Shown piece after piece: positions 1 to 6,902 of a DNA stretch of 7,497 nt. Within the stretch, counting starts at the first letter, position 1, and each line of letters begins with the position of its first letter. This DNA is from Betaproteobacteria bacterium (GTDB lineage Bacteria; Pseudomonadota; Gammaproteobacteria; Burkholderiales; Burkholderiaceae_D), in the NCBI GenBank assembly GCA_015655165.1, contig JAATFN010000056.1:1-7497 (forward strand). Direction: 5' to 3'. The notes under the pieces are model-generated. The model had not been told where the DNA came from. It was given only the letters and a program-made list of their open reading frames with translations, and ran no database searches. The position numbers and the translations under genes were made by a program.

Positions 1-593
1 TCAGTGGCAAGGTCATTGGACAATGTTGTGCAGCCTGGTCCAAGGTTGCATCTGGAATTTTTAAGAGATGCTGACGCACTACCTTGCAATAACAGGCCAA
101 AATCGGAAGAAAATGTCCAGCGTCCTGGTTGTTGTATCGCGTTACCAAAGCCGACGCCAAGATAAGGCGCGATTTTATTAAAGTCGATTTTGCCTTCAAC
201 GTCCCCGATATCCGATGTATTGTAAGTATGGCCATTAAACGTATATTGCGTGCCACCAACAGATTTGGCATTTGCTGTAATTTCATTGGCGTTATATACC
301 AATCCCCCTGTCAGACGAAATGACCCATCGAACACGAACCAGTCGACTAAGGCATCGAATGTATTGAGTTTCAGCTTTAAATCGTATTTCACATCATCGG
401 TATTGCCGTCAAAAGAAAAGCCGAAGTAGTTCACACCAAAACGTGCATTGACAGTTTTGGCAACAGGTAACGTCAAATGTAAACCAAGACCGGTTGTACC
501 TCCTGATACCGTTGCACCGAACTCTATTGCATTGACACTAGTTGATATAGTTACAAGCACAGTTGCTAACATTAGTCCTAGACGTTTTTGCAT
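1..593 (-). CDS. Outer-membrane beta-barrel protein, 3' end cut by window edge
   Basis: 197 complete codons are visible from ATG 593, and the stop lies beyond the left edge. The first 22 residues form a signal peptide (Lys-Arg, then a hydrophobic stretch, then a cleavage site near SVNA|IEF), so the product is exported. The rest alternates polar and hydrophobic residues in short Gly- and aromatic-rich strands, as in small outer-membrane barrels. Recognisable blocks are GLGLHLTLPV (35-44), NARFGVNYF (49-57), ALVDWFVFDGSFRLTGGLVYN (81-101, given in part) and IAPYLGVGFG (141-150). The architecture resembles uncharacterised betaproteobacterial barrel proteins that I recall; I have no specific function for it. 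Cys182 and Cys188 may form a disulfide in a loop. It follows its paralog at 678-1361 after 84 bp, so co-transcription is possible. A TGAGAT stretch about 6 bases before the ATG may act as a weak ribosome site. It contains no in-frame stop. Confidence 0.75.
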   Translation of the reverse strand, partial: MQKRLGLMLATVLVTISTSVNAIEFGATVSGGTTGLGLHLTLPVAKTVNARFGVNYFGFSFDGNTDDVKYDLKLKLNTFDALVDWFVFDGSFRLTGGLVYNANEITANAKSVGGTQYTFNGHTYNTSDIGDVEGKIDFNKIAPYLGVGFGNAIQQPGRWTFSSDFGLLLQGSASASLKNSRCNLGPGCTTLSNDLAT

Positions 594-677
594 AATGATC
601 TCACTGATGAATTACGGCGATTGATGAGAGATGCTAGACAGCGATGTATTAGATGTTGTGCATTCATATTTTATGGT

Positions 678-1361
678 TCAAAAACGATAAGTTAAGCCGG
701 CACGTACCATGAAATAACGTCGATGATCAAAATACTGGTCAATCTGTTGTTTCTGGTTGGAGATGACATCCATCACTTGCTGACATTGCACATGGGATGT
801 TGTACAGCGACTGCCATTAATGATGATAGAGGGTGGATGCAAAAAGATGATCCCGATATCGAGAGATAATCCGCTTTTATAACTTCTGCCGTTGGGCAAT
901 CCCAATCCAAAGCCTATATAAGGGGCAGAGGTTGTTGTCTCACGCACATGAGAGACTAGTTGTGTCGAGATACCATTCCCTGTTGTATAACCTGCCTGCC
1001 AGTTGGGTTTACCCAGTATGATGGTGGTCAAGTTACTGAAAATAACGCCACTTGTTACCCGGAAATAGTTGTTGAACGGAAACCAGTCCAGCAAGACATC
1101 ATAATTGTCTACCTTGCGTTTGACACCGAATGTCACTGTGTCGATGTAGGTATTTATCGCACTCGGGATTGTTAAGCTGTTGTTGATGACGTAATTGTTA
1201 AAACCGAAACGGGCATTGAGTGTGTTGGAAATCGGTAGCGAGAGATGAATGGCGGTACCATCTGCATGGCGCTCAAGATTGGCTGAGGCAGCAATACTGT
1301 TGGCATGCACATCGGGCATACAGAGCAGAAAAGCCAGTATGAGACCTAATCCTGTTTTCAT
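678..1361 (-). CDS. Outer-membrane beta-barrel protein, paralog of the gene at 1-593
   Basis: A complete 227-residue protein that starts at ATG 1361, behind a GAGG ribosome site 8 bases upstream. Residues 1-20 are a signal peptide with probable cleavage after VHA (20/21). The mature part shares the blocks AIHLSLPI (37-44), NARFGFNNY (49-57), LLDWFPFNNYFRVTSGVIFSN (90-110, in part) and APYIGFGLG (146-154) with the neighbour, in the same order and spacing. It ends in LTYRF, and a terminal aromatic residue is the usual recognition signal for barrel insertion by the BAM complex. Cys176 and Cys183 sit where the neighbour has Cys182 and Cys188. Identity outside the shared blocks is low, so the duplication is old or the genes have diverged in ligand or exposed loops. 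The function is unknown; a structural or minor transport role is a guess. It is probably expressed separately from parC, which ends 270 bp upstream behind a palindrome. Confidence 0.8.
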   Translation of the reverse strand: MKTGLGLILAFLLCMPDVHANSIAASANLERHADGTAIHLSLPISNTLNARFGFNNYVINNSLTIPSAINTYIDTVTFGVKRKVDNYDVLLDWFPFNNYFRVTSGVIFSNLTTIILGKPNWQAGYTTGNGISTQLVSHVRETTTSAPYIGFGLGLPNGRSYKSGLSLDIGIIFLHPPSIIINGSRCTTSHVQCQQVMDVISNQKQQIDQYFDHRRYFMVRAGLTYRF

Positions 1362-1365
1362 TGGC

Positions 1366-1379
1366 TTTCCCTCGGGAAA
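1366..1379 (-). promoter_or_regulatory. Ribosome site of the 678-1361 gene inside a small inverted repeat
   Basis: On the minus strand the bases read TTTCCCGAGGGAAA: 6-base arms around a 2-base centre. The GAGG Shine-Dalgarno element lies at the middle and right arm, 8 bases before ATG 1361. As RNA it could form only a short stem (about 5 pairs with a 4-base loop). The ribosome site is well supported, and it decides the start. Any masking of it by the stem is speculation. Confidence 0.55.
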
Positions 1380-1409
1380 TAATGAATCGAATAGTTCCCA
1401 AGCTGTTTT

Positions 1410-1508
1410 TTATCTGGAATTAATGTTGATAATAACGCGCAAAGTCGCATGGGAACTGGCTTTCACCATGATTCCATAACCTTGGATATTTGGGGCGGGT
1501 GCATTCAT
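1410..1508 (-). CDS. Unidentified small open frame, possibly a gene remnant
   Basis: ATG 1508 opens a 32-residue frame ending at TAA 1412..1410. It begins MNAPAPNIQGYGIMVK and ends RVIININSR. The frame stays open upstream to a TAG at 1580..1578, adding 23 sense codons that read smoothly as protein (FYLVDAQDKGEFRRILRTD) but contain no ATG. The only start-like codons there are TTG at 1559 and 1529. A strong AGGAG lies at about 23 bases before ATG 1508, too far to serve it. Another ATG at 1572..1570, inside the palindrome, is one base out of frame, so a single-base deletion would give a roughly 51-residue protein. I do not recognise the family. It could be a small protein, the tail of a decayed gene, or chance. 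No signal peptide or membrane segment is visible. Confidence 0.25.
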   Translation of the reverse strand: MNAPAPNIQGYGIMVKASSHATLRVIININSR

Positions 1509-1564
1509 ATCTGTGCGCAAAATGCGACGGAATTCTCCTTTATCTTGTGCGTCTACCAAATAAA

Positions 1565-1594
1565 ATTGCCATAAAAGCTAGCTTTTATGGCAAT
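1565..1594 (-). terminator. Perfect 30-bp palindrome after parC, likely intrinsic terminator
   Basis: The 15-base arm ATTGCCATAAAAGCT is followed directly by its exact complement, with no mismatch across 30 bp. The palindrome starts 37 bases after the parC stop codon. In minus-strand RNA it folds into a stem of about 13 pairs with a CUAG loop, followed by TTTATTTGG, a short and imperfect U-run. It is therefore a plausible terminator for the parE-parC operon. The stem is A/T-rich and the U-run weak, so a protein-binding palindrome remains possible. Confidence 0.6.
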
Positions 1595-1631
1595 GAATTG
1601 TCTGCTTGTACACAGGTCGCAATACGTCTTT

Positions 1632-3938
1632 TTATGGTCTGGGACTTAATGCAAAAGCGTTTAATTTGGCATCGAACAGTTTGCCTTTGCGTGCACGTTT
1701 ACCGATAAAGGTTTGCAGCGCTGATGCGGTGACGACTTCGTCTTTGGGTTTGCCACGACTAACACCATGAATAATCACACCTTGCTGTGTGATTGCCTGG
1801 GCACTCAAGAGTTTTTCTCCTTCGGCCAGATCCATTAATGCAACGCCGCGTCCACCCGAGGACAGGGTTTTAACATCATCAATACCAAATACGAGCAGCC
1901 GGCCTTTTTCTGACAGGCAGGCAATTGCACTGGCATGTTCCGGGATTTGATTCGGAACTAATGGACGTGCTGTTTCGTCTAGGGTGATAAAGCTTTTTCC
2001 ACCTTTCACGCGGCTTAACATATCGCCGACTTTGGTCATAAAACCATAACCGGCATCTGTTGCTAAAAACAAAGGAATATCAGCCGGACCTGCGAAGTAA
2101 TGCAATAGGCTTGTTCCACTGGCCAGATCAACCAATGTTGTAATCGGCGCACCATCACCACGTGCATTCGGCAATGCACTGACCGGCACCGAATACACAC
2201 GACCGTTTGATCCGAAAGCCAGCAAGTTGTCGACAGTGCGGCACTCGAAGGTTGCATACAGATTGTCGCCAGCCTTGAACGTAAATTGGCTTGCCTCGTG
2301 ACCGTGGCCGGTACGCGCACGTACCCAGCCTTTTTGCGACATGATGACGGTTACCGGTTCATCCACAATACGTTGTTCAATCACTGCTTTTTCTGCTTCT
2401 TCAATGACTGTACGACGATCATCGCCAAATTGTTTGGCATCGGCTTCAATTTCCTTGATGACCAGTTTGGTCATGGAGGCCGGATTTTTTAACAAGTCTT
2501 GCAATGTGCCTTGCTCTGTGCGCAATGTGTCCAGTTCTTGCTGGATCTTGATTGCTTCCAGGCGTGCCAACTGACGCAAACGTATTTCAAGAATATCTTC
2601 GGCCTGCCGATCGGATAATTTGAAGGCTGTGATCAATGCGGATTTAGGTTCATCGGACTCGCGAATGATTTTGATGACTTTATCGATATTTAACAGAACC
2701 GCTTCGCGACCTTCCAGAATGTGGATGCGATCTTCGACTTTTTGAAGACGGTATTGTGTACGACGGGTAATCGTCAAAAAGCGGAAAGTAATCCATTCGC
2801 GCAGAATGTCACCGATGCCTTTTTGGCGTGGACGGCCATCATTGCCGATCATCACCAGATTAATCGAACTACTTGTCTCTAGCGACGTTTGCGCTAACAG
2901 ACTGTTCATGAATTCGGTACGGTCCTGATTTTTTGATTTGGGTTCGAAGACCAGACGTACCGCTGCCTCACGACCAGATTCGTCACGTACAGTATCTAAC
3001 AACGCCAACAGGCTTTGTTTTTGATTGAGTTGCTCCGGTGTTAACGATTTTTTGCCGACTTTTAATTTCGGGTTGGTAATCTCTTCGATTTCCTCCAGGA
3101 CTTTTTGCGTGGAGGTGCCAGGAGGCAGTTCGGTAATCACCGCTTGCCATTGACCCCGTGCGAGATCTTCGATTTTCCAGCGTGCACGGACTTTGAGACT
3201 ACCACGACCCACCTGATACATTTCCGCAATCGTGCTCGGTGGCGTAATGATCTGACCGCCCCCGGGAAAGTCTGGCCCCGGAATGTAGGTCATCAAGTTG
3301 GCATGGGAGATATTCGGTTGACGAATCATCGCCACAGCTGCCTTTGCAACTTCACGCAGATTGTGTGGCGGGATTTCTGTTGCCAGTCCCACGGCAATGC
3401 CGGATGCGCCATTCAACAATACAAACGGTAAACGTGACGGTAATAGTTTGGGTTCTTCTGTCGATCCATCGTAGTTTGGCTGGAAGTCGACAGTACCCAT
3501 GTCGATTTCATCCAACAGCAACTGGCTAATCGGTGTTAAACGTGCTTCGGTATAACGCATTGCCGCAGCACCATCACCGTCACGTGAACCAAAGTTGCCT
3601 TGGCCATCGATTAACGGATAACGCAAAGAAAAGTCTTGCGCCATCCGTACCAATGCATCGTAAACAGATTGATCACCATGCGGGTGGAGTTTGCCGAGAA
3701 CATCACCAACGACCGCAGCTGACTTGCGCGGTTTGGCAGAAGCATCCAGTTTCAATTCGTTCATCGCATATAAAATGCGACGTTGCACCGGTTTTTGTCC
3801 ATCAGCGACATCTGGAAGGGCGCGGCCTTTGACTACGGAAATGGCGTAGTCGAGATAGGCGCGCTAGGCAAATGTCGAGAGCGTTAAGGTTTCACCGTCA
3901 GACGGTGCCTGGTCAAATAAAGTTGCTTGGTCGGTCAT
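1632..3938 (-). CDS. parC: DNA topoisomerase IV subunit A (ParC), interrupted by in-frame TAG at codon 25
   Basis: ParC cuts and rejoins DNA in the ParC2-ParE2 enzyme that unlinks replicated chromosomes. The full frame from ATG 3938 has 769 codons including the stop, about 768 residues against 752 in E. coli. Codon 25 is TAG, so the unbroken frame begins only after it. Counting the TAG position as a residue, I see [16 protein letters not shown] (39-54), [11 protein letters not shown] (85-95, the quinolone-resistance region), the catalytic tyrosine in MRYTEARL (Tyr129), NGASGIAVG and IPPHN in the breakage-reunion domain, then a coiled-coil tower and a C-terminal beta-pinwheel domain (for example [16 protein letters not shown]). 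The start is set by the [10 protein letters not shown] leader, which is ParC-like in position, and by the 39-bp gap after parE. No clear ribosome site precedes it, so translation may be coupled to parE. Apart from the TAG I see no damage. If the stop is real and unsuppressed, this is a broken copy. Confidence 0.9.
3864..3866 (-). other. parC: In-frame amber codon within parC
   Basis: The minus-strand codon is TAG, between GCC (Ala24) and CGC (Arg26), in the context [19 protein letters not shown]. coli ParC, as I recall it, reads EFTENAYLNYS here, which puts Glu at this position. A GAG-to-TAG change (C to A at plus-strand 3866) is the simplest origin. The reading frame is the same on both sides, so this is a substitution and not a frameshift. 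The next start-type codons in frame are GTG 3788 and ATG 3764. Confidence 0.95.
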
Positions 3939-3977
3939 AGCGTAGCGATGGATTTTGTATTGAATAAGGGAACAGGA

Positions 3978-5966
3978 TCAGATATCTGCCTGGGCTTCAT
4001 TACCGTGTTCTTCAATCCACGCGCGGCGGGCAGCAGCTTCACCTTTGCCCATTAACATCGTAAACCGCGCAGAGGAGTCGATCTGGTTATATTCGCCTAA
4101 CGATACTGGTAACAAACGGCGTGTATCCGGGTTCATCGTTGTTTCCCATAACTGTTCCGCATTCATTTCTCCTAAACCTTTGAAGCGGGAAATACTCCAT
4201 GCACCATCTTTTAAACCGTCTTTACGTAACTTGTCTTCAATTGAACTCAGTTCGTCAGTGTCTAATGCATACAGCTTTTGCACAGGTTTTTTACCACGTG
4301 CAGGTGCATCTACACGAAACAGTGGCGGCCTTGCGACACAGATATGGCCATGGTCGATTAATTTCGGGAAGTGCTTGAAAAACAGCGTCAACAACAAGAC
4401 CTGAATGTGCGAGCCATCCACATCGGCATCCGACAAAATACAGATTTTGCCGTAACGTAATCCACTTAAATCCGGTGAATCTTTGTCGCTATGCGGATCA
4501 ACACCGATAGCAACAGAAATATCGTGGATTTCATTGTTGGCAAACAAGCGGTCCCGTTCTGTTTCCCAGGCATTCAACACTTTACCGCGTAGCTGCAAAA
4601 TGGCCTGAAATTCCTTGTTGCGCCCCATCTTTGCAGAACCACCTGCGGAGTCCCCTTCAACTAAAAACAGTTCGTTGCGGGCGATATCCGATGACTCGCA
4701 GTCGGTTAGCTTGCCTGGCAACACCGCGACCCCGGATGCTTTCCTCTTTTCGACTTTTTGGGCAGAACGCAGGCGACTTTGTGCTTGCTTGATGACCAGT
4801 TCGGCCAGCTTTTTACCATAGTCGACATGCTGGTTTAACCAGAGTTCGAGAGACGGGCGGGAGAATGTTGCCACCAGACGCACGGCGTCACGCGAGTTCA
4901 ATTTTTCTTTGATTTGTCCCTGGAATTGCGGATCGAGCACTTTGGCAGACAAGACAAATGATGCGCGTGCAAATACGTCCTCAGGCAACAGTTTCACACC
5001 TTTAGGTAAGAGCGAGTGCATTTCGACAAAGCTTTTTACCGCAGAGAACAAGCCTTCGCGTAAACCGGATTCGTGGGTGCCACCTGCGGATGTCGGAATC
5101 AGGTTGACATAGGATTCACGTACGACTGCACCGTCTTCTGTCCAGGCGACAACCCAGCCTGCACCTTCGCCTTCGGCAAAGCCGTCAGTCTCCTTGTCGG
5201 CATATTGTTCGCCTTCAAAGAGGGGGATGATCGGTCCGCTGTCTGATGTTTGTGCCAGTGACTCCATCAGGTAGCCACGCAAGCCCTGATCGTATTGCCA
5301 GTTCAATTCCTCTTTGGTTTTTTCATTCATCAGTGTGACTTTGACGCCAGGCAAAAGGACTGCCTTCGAGCGCAACAGACGTTGTAATTCCTGATATGAA
5401 ATATTCGGGGAATCAAAGTATTTCGGGTTTGGCCAGACACGCACCAGCGTGCCCGATTTCTTATCTTCTTTGGTGGCTTTATGCGATTTCAGCTTTTTGC
5501 TGACATCGCCATCAGAAAACGACAGGTTATGTATCCCGCCATCACGCCAGATGGTGATATCGAGCTGTGAAGACAATGCATTGGTCACAGAGACACCAAC
5601 CCCGTGCAAACCACCCGAGAAAGCATATGCGCCACCCGAACCCTTGTCGAATTTGCCGCCAGCATGCAAGCGGGTAAACACAATTTCAACAGTCGGGACT
5701 TTTTCTTCCGGGTGTAAACCGACAGGAATACCGCGACCATCGTCTTCAACACTGATGCTGCCATCGGTGTGAACTGTCACAATAATGCTCTTGCCGTAAC
5801 CGCCCAATGCCTCGTCCGAGGCATTGTCGATGACTTCCTGGATAATGTGCAGCGGATTTTCCGTCCGGGTATACATACCCGGGCGTTGCTTGACCGGCTC
5901 CAGGCCTTTTAAGACACGGATCGATGATTCACTGTAGTCGGAGCGAGTATTTTTTTTTGTTGCCAT
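3978..5966 (-). CDS. parE: DNA topoisomerase IV subunit B (ParE), ATPase subunit
   Basis: This 662-residue protein powers strand passage by topoisomerase IV through ATP binding and hydrolysis, and supplies the TOPRIM metal site. The GHKL ATPase domain shows QEVIDNASDEAL (43-54; catalytic Glu44, Mg-binding Asn48), EDDGRGIP (74-81) and the lid GGLHGVGVS (118-126). The transducer lysine lies in DPQFQGQIKEKL (345-356, Lys353). TOPRIM follows with FLVEGDSAGG (434-443; Glu437), QLRGKVLN (458-465) and LSDADVDGS (511-519; Asp513, Asp515, Asp517). The C-terminal block SRFKGLGEMNAEQLWETTMN (593-612) closes the domain set. The length and the absence of a GyrB-type insert suit ParE over GyrB, and the adjacent parC confirms it. 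ATG 5966 fits the family N-terminus (SIRVLKGLEPVKQRPGMYT at 15-33), although no good Shine-Dalgarno precedes it. A run of nine A residues spans codons 3-6. The stop is TGA. Confidence 0.97.
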   Translation of the reverse strand: MATKKNTRSDYSESSIRVLKGLEPVKQRPGMYTRTENPLHIIQEVIDNASDEALGGYGKSIIVTVHTDGSISVEDDGRGIPVGLHPEEKVPTVEIVFTRLHAGGKFDKGSGGAYAFSGGLHGVGVSVTNALSSQLDITIWRDGGIHNLSFSDGDVSKKLKSHKATKEDKKSGTLVRVWPNPKYFDSPNISYQELQRLLRSKAVLLPGVKVTLMNEKTKEELNWQYDQGLRGYLMESLAQTSDSGPIIPLFEGEQYADKETDGFAEGEGAGWVVAWTEDGAVVRESYVNLIPTSAGGTHESGLREGLFSAVKSFVEMHSLLPKGVKLLPEDVFARASFVLSAKVLDPQFQGQIKEKLNSRDAVRLVATFSRPSLELWLNQHVDYGKKLAELVIKQAQSRLRSAQKVEKRKASGVAVLPGKLTDCESSDIARNELFLVEGDSAGGSAKMGRNKEFQAILQLRGKVLNAWETERDRLFANNEIHDISVAIGVDPHSDKDSPDLSGLRYGKICILSDADVDGSHIQVLLLTLFFKHFPKLIDHGHICVARPPLFRVDAPARGKKPVQKLYALDTDELSSIEDKLRKDGLKDGAWSISRFKGLGEMNAEQLWETTMNPDTRRLLPVSLGEYNQIDSSARFTMLMGKGEAAARRAWIEEHGNEAQADI

Positions 5967-6005
5967 GCAATCAGATGGTTGTGCTGTTGTCGGGATGAAA
6001 ACAGA

Positions 6006-6033
6006 GTTTTACAAAAGTACATTCTAATGACAA
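6006..6033 (-). promoter_or_regulatory. Candidate sigma-70 promoter of the parE-parC operon
   Basis: On the minus strand, TTGTCA (6033..6028, five of six bases of the -35 consensus) is followed after 16 bp by TAAAAC (6011..6006, four of six of the -10 consensus), about 39 bp before ATG 5966. This was judged by eye. The spacing is acceptable, but the region is A/T-rich and chance matches are common. Confidence 0.4.
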
Positions 6034-6136
6034 ATGCTGCAAGATCACGAGAATAGTTGCAATCAGGAAATATACGAAAAAACACATACTTTGTGGCAGT
6101 TTCTTTTGCCTGATTTAACCGTACTGTTCTGGGAGT

Positions 6137-6176
6137 ATGGCAGCTTGCACGCCATTTTGCGCGGTATGGCTGCCAT
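6137..6176. repeat. Inverted repeat with alternating ATGGC/GCCAT blocks downstream of the esterase gene
   Basis: ATGGCAGC at 6137-6144 is the exact complement of GCTGCCAT at 6169-6176, across a 24-base spacer. GCCAT (6151-6155) and ATGGC (6166-6170) inside it form a second, competing pair. The element starts 24 bases beyond the esterase stop in the direction of transcription. No U-run follows on the minus strand, whereas CTTTT follows on the plus strand. It may protect the esterase mRNA end or act as a Rho-linked pause. An intrinsic terminator for the esterase is not well supported. Confidence 0.35.
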
Positions 6177-6200
6177 CTTTTATCAGGATATCACATTGTG

Positions 6201-6869
6201 TTATGCGAGCACTTTTGATAGCCATGCGGCAATATCTTCAATTTCTTCAGCACACACAGCGTGTTGCATTGGATACGTTTTCCATTGGCAATTGTAGCCT
6301 AAAGACTGCAAAAGGGTGTGTGTTGCTTCGGCACGTTCCAAAAAGACGACTGGATCCATTTGCCCATGTCCGATAAAAATCGGTGTTGCCTGGTTTGCGG
6401 CATGACGTTCTTTTGCAATCAAAGACGCCAGTGGTGCGTAACCTGACAAACACATGATCCCTGCCAGTTGTTCATGATAACGCAGACCGGTTTGCAAAGC
6501 TATTGCACAACCCTGGGAGAAACCTGCCAACACGATACGATGTGCAGGAATACCCCGTGCTTTTTGCTGTTCGATTAATGCCTCGATGTGTTGTTGCGAT
6601 GCACGAATACCGGCCTCATCTTCGCGGCTGACCATGTTACGCTCTAAGATATCATACCAGGCACGCATGACATAGCCACCATTGACGGTGACAGCCCGTG
6701 TTGGGGCGGTGGGAAATATAAAGCGGATACCCGGGCAGGCAGATAAATCGAGTTCACGCACAATAGGCACAAAGTCAGAGCCATCGGCACCCAGGCCGTG
6801 CAACCAGATGACAGCAGCACCCGGTTCGGGGGTAGTGTCGATTTCAATGGTTTCCAGTAATGCGGTCAT
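6201..6869 (-). CDS. Carboxylesterase/phospholipase family alpha/beta hydrolase
   Basis: This 222-residue cytoplasmic serine hydrolase belongs to the family of bacterial carboxylesterase EstB and eukaryotic acyl-protein thioesterases (Abhydrolase_2). It hydrolyses carboxyl or thioester bonds of small acyl substrates, and the natural substrate is unknown. Visible motifs in order are IWLHGLGADGSDF (21-33, oxyanion-loop region), FPTAP (52-56), RAWYD (69-73), nucleophile elbow GFSQG (Ser118), IGHGQMDPVV (Asp172) and YPMQHAVCAEE (His203). The triad Ser-Asp-His is complete and the length is normal for the family. No signal peptide is present. I chose ATG 6869; a TTG at 6878 would add only three residues, and neither has a clear ribosome site. 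It follows the DUF615 gene after 33 bp and is probably co-transcribed with it, while parE lies 234 bp downstream. Confidence 0.92.
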   Translation of the reverse strand: MTALLETIEIDTTPEPGAAVIWLHGLGADGSDFVPIVRELDLSACPGIRFIFPTAPTRAVTVNGGYVMRAWYDILERNMVSREDEAGIRASQQHIEALIEQQKARGIPAHRIVLAGFSQGCAIALQTGLRYHEQLAGIMCLSGYAPLASLIAKERHAANQATPIFIGHGQMDPVVFLERAEATHTLLQSLGYNCQWKTYPMQHAVCAEEIEDIAAWLSKVLA

Positions 6870-6902
6870 TGTTGTCAAAGAAAGAGTTGAAGGAATAAAA
6901 TA

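Noticed and set aside
1308..1323. Possible lipoprotein signal at Cys14 of the 678-1361 protein
   Set aside because: The residue before the cysteine is Leu and not Gly, Ala or Ser, and a normal signal peptidase I site (VHA) follows.
3533..3832. Plus-strand open frames opposite parC, including 99- and 108-residue ones
   Set aside because: They lie antisense to strongly conserved ParC codons, have no family-like content, and are explained as shadows of the coding strand.
1632..3938. Frameshift explanation for the broken parC
   Set aside because: The frame is the same before and after the TAG, with 24 and 743 matching codons, so only a substitution fits.
3978..5966. Calling the ATPase gene gyrB
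   Set aside because: The length (662), the lack of a long GyrB insert in the TOPRIM region and the adjacent parC all point to ParE.
6063..6176. 37-residue minus-strand open frame starting inside the inverted repeat before parE
   Set aside because: Its composition is not protein-like, it has no ribosome site, and its ATG belongs to the repeat block.
6870..6878. TTG start for the esterase at 6878
   Set aside because: It adds only Met-Thr-Thr with no conserved residues. ATG 6869 gives a family-typical N-terminus.
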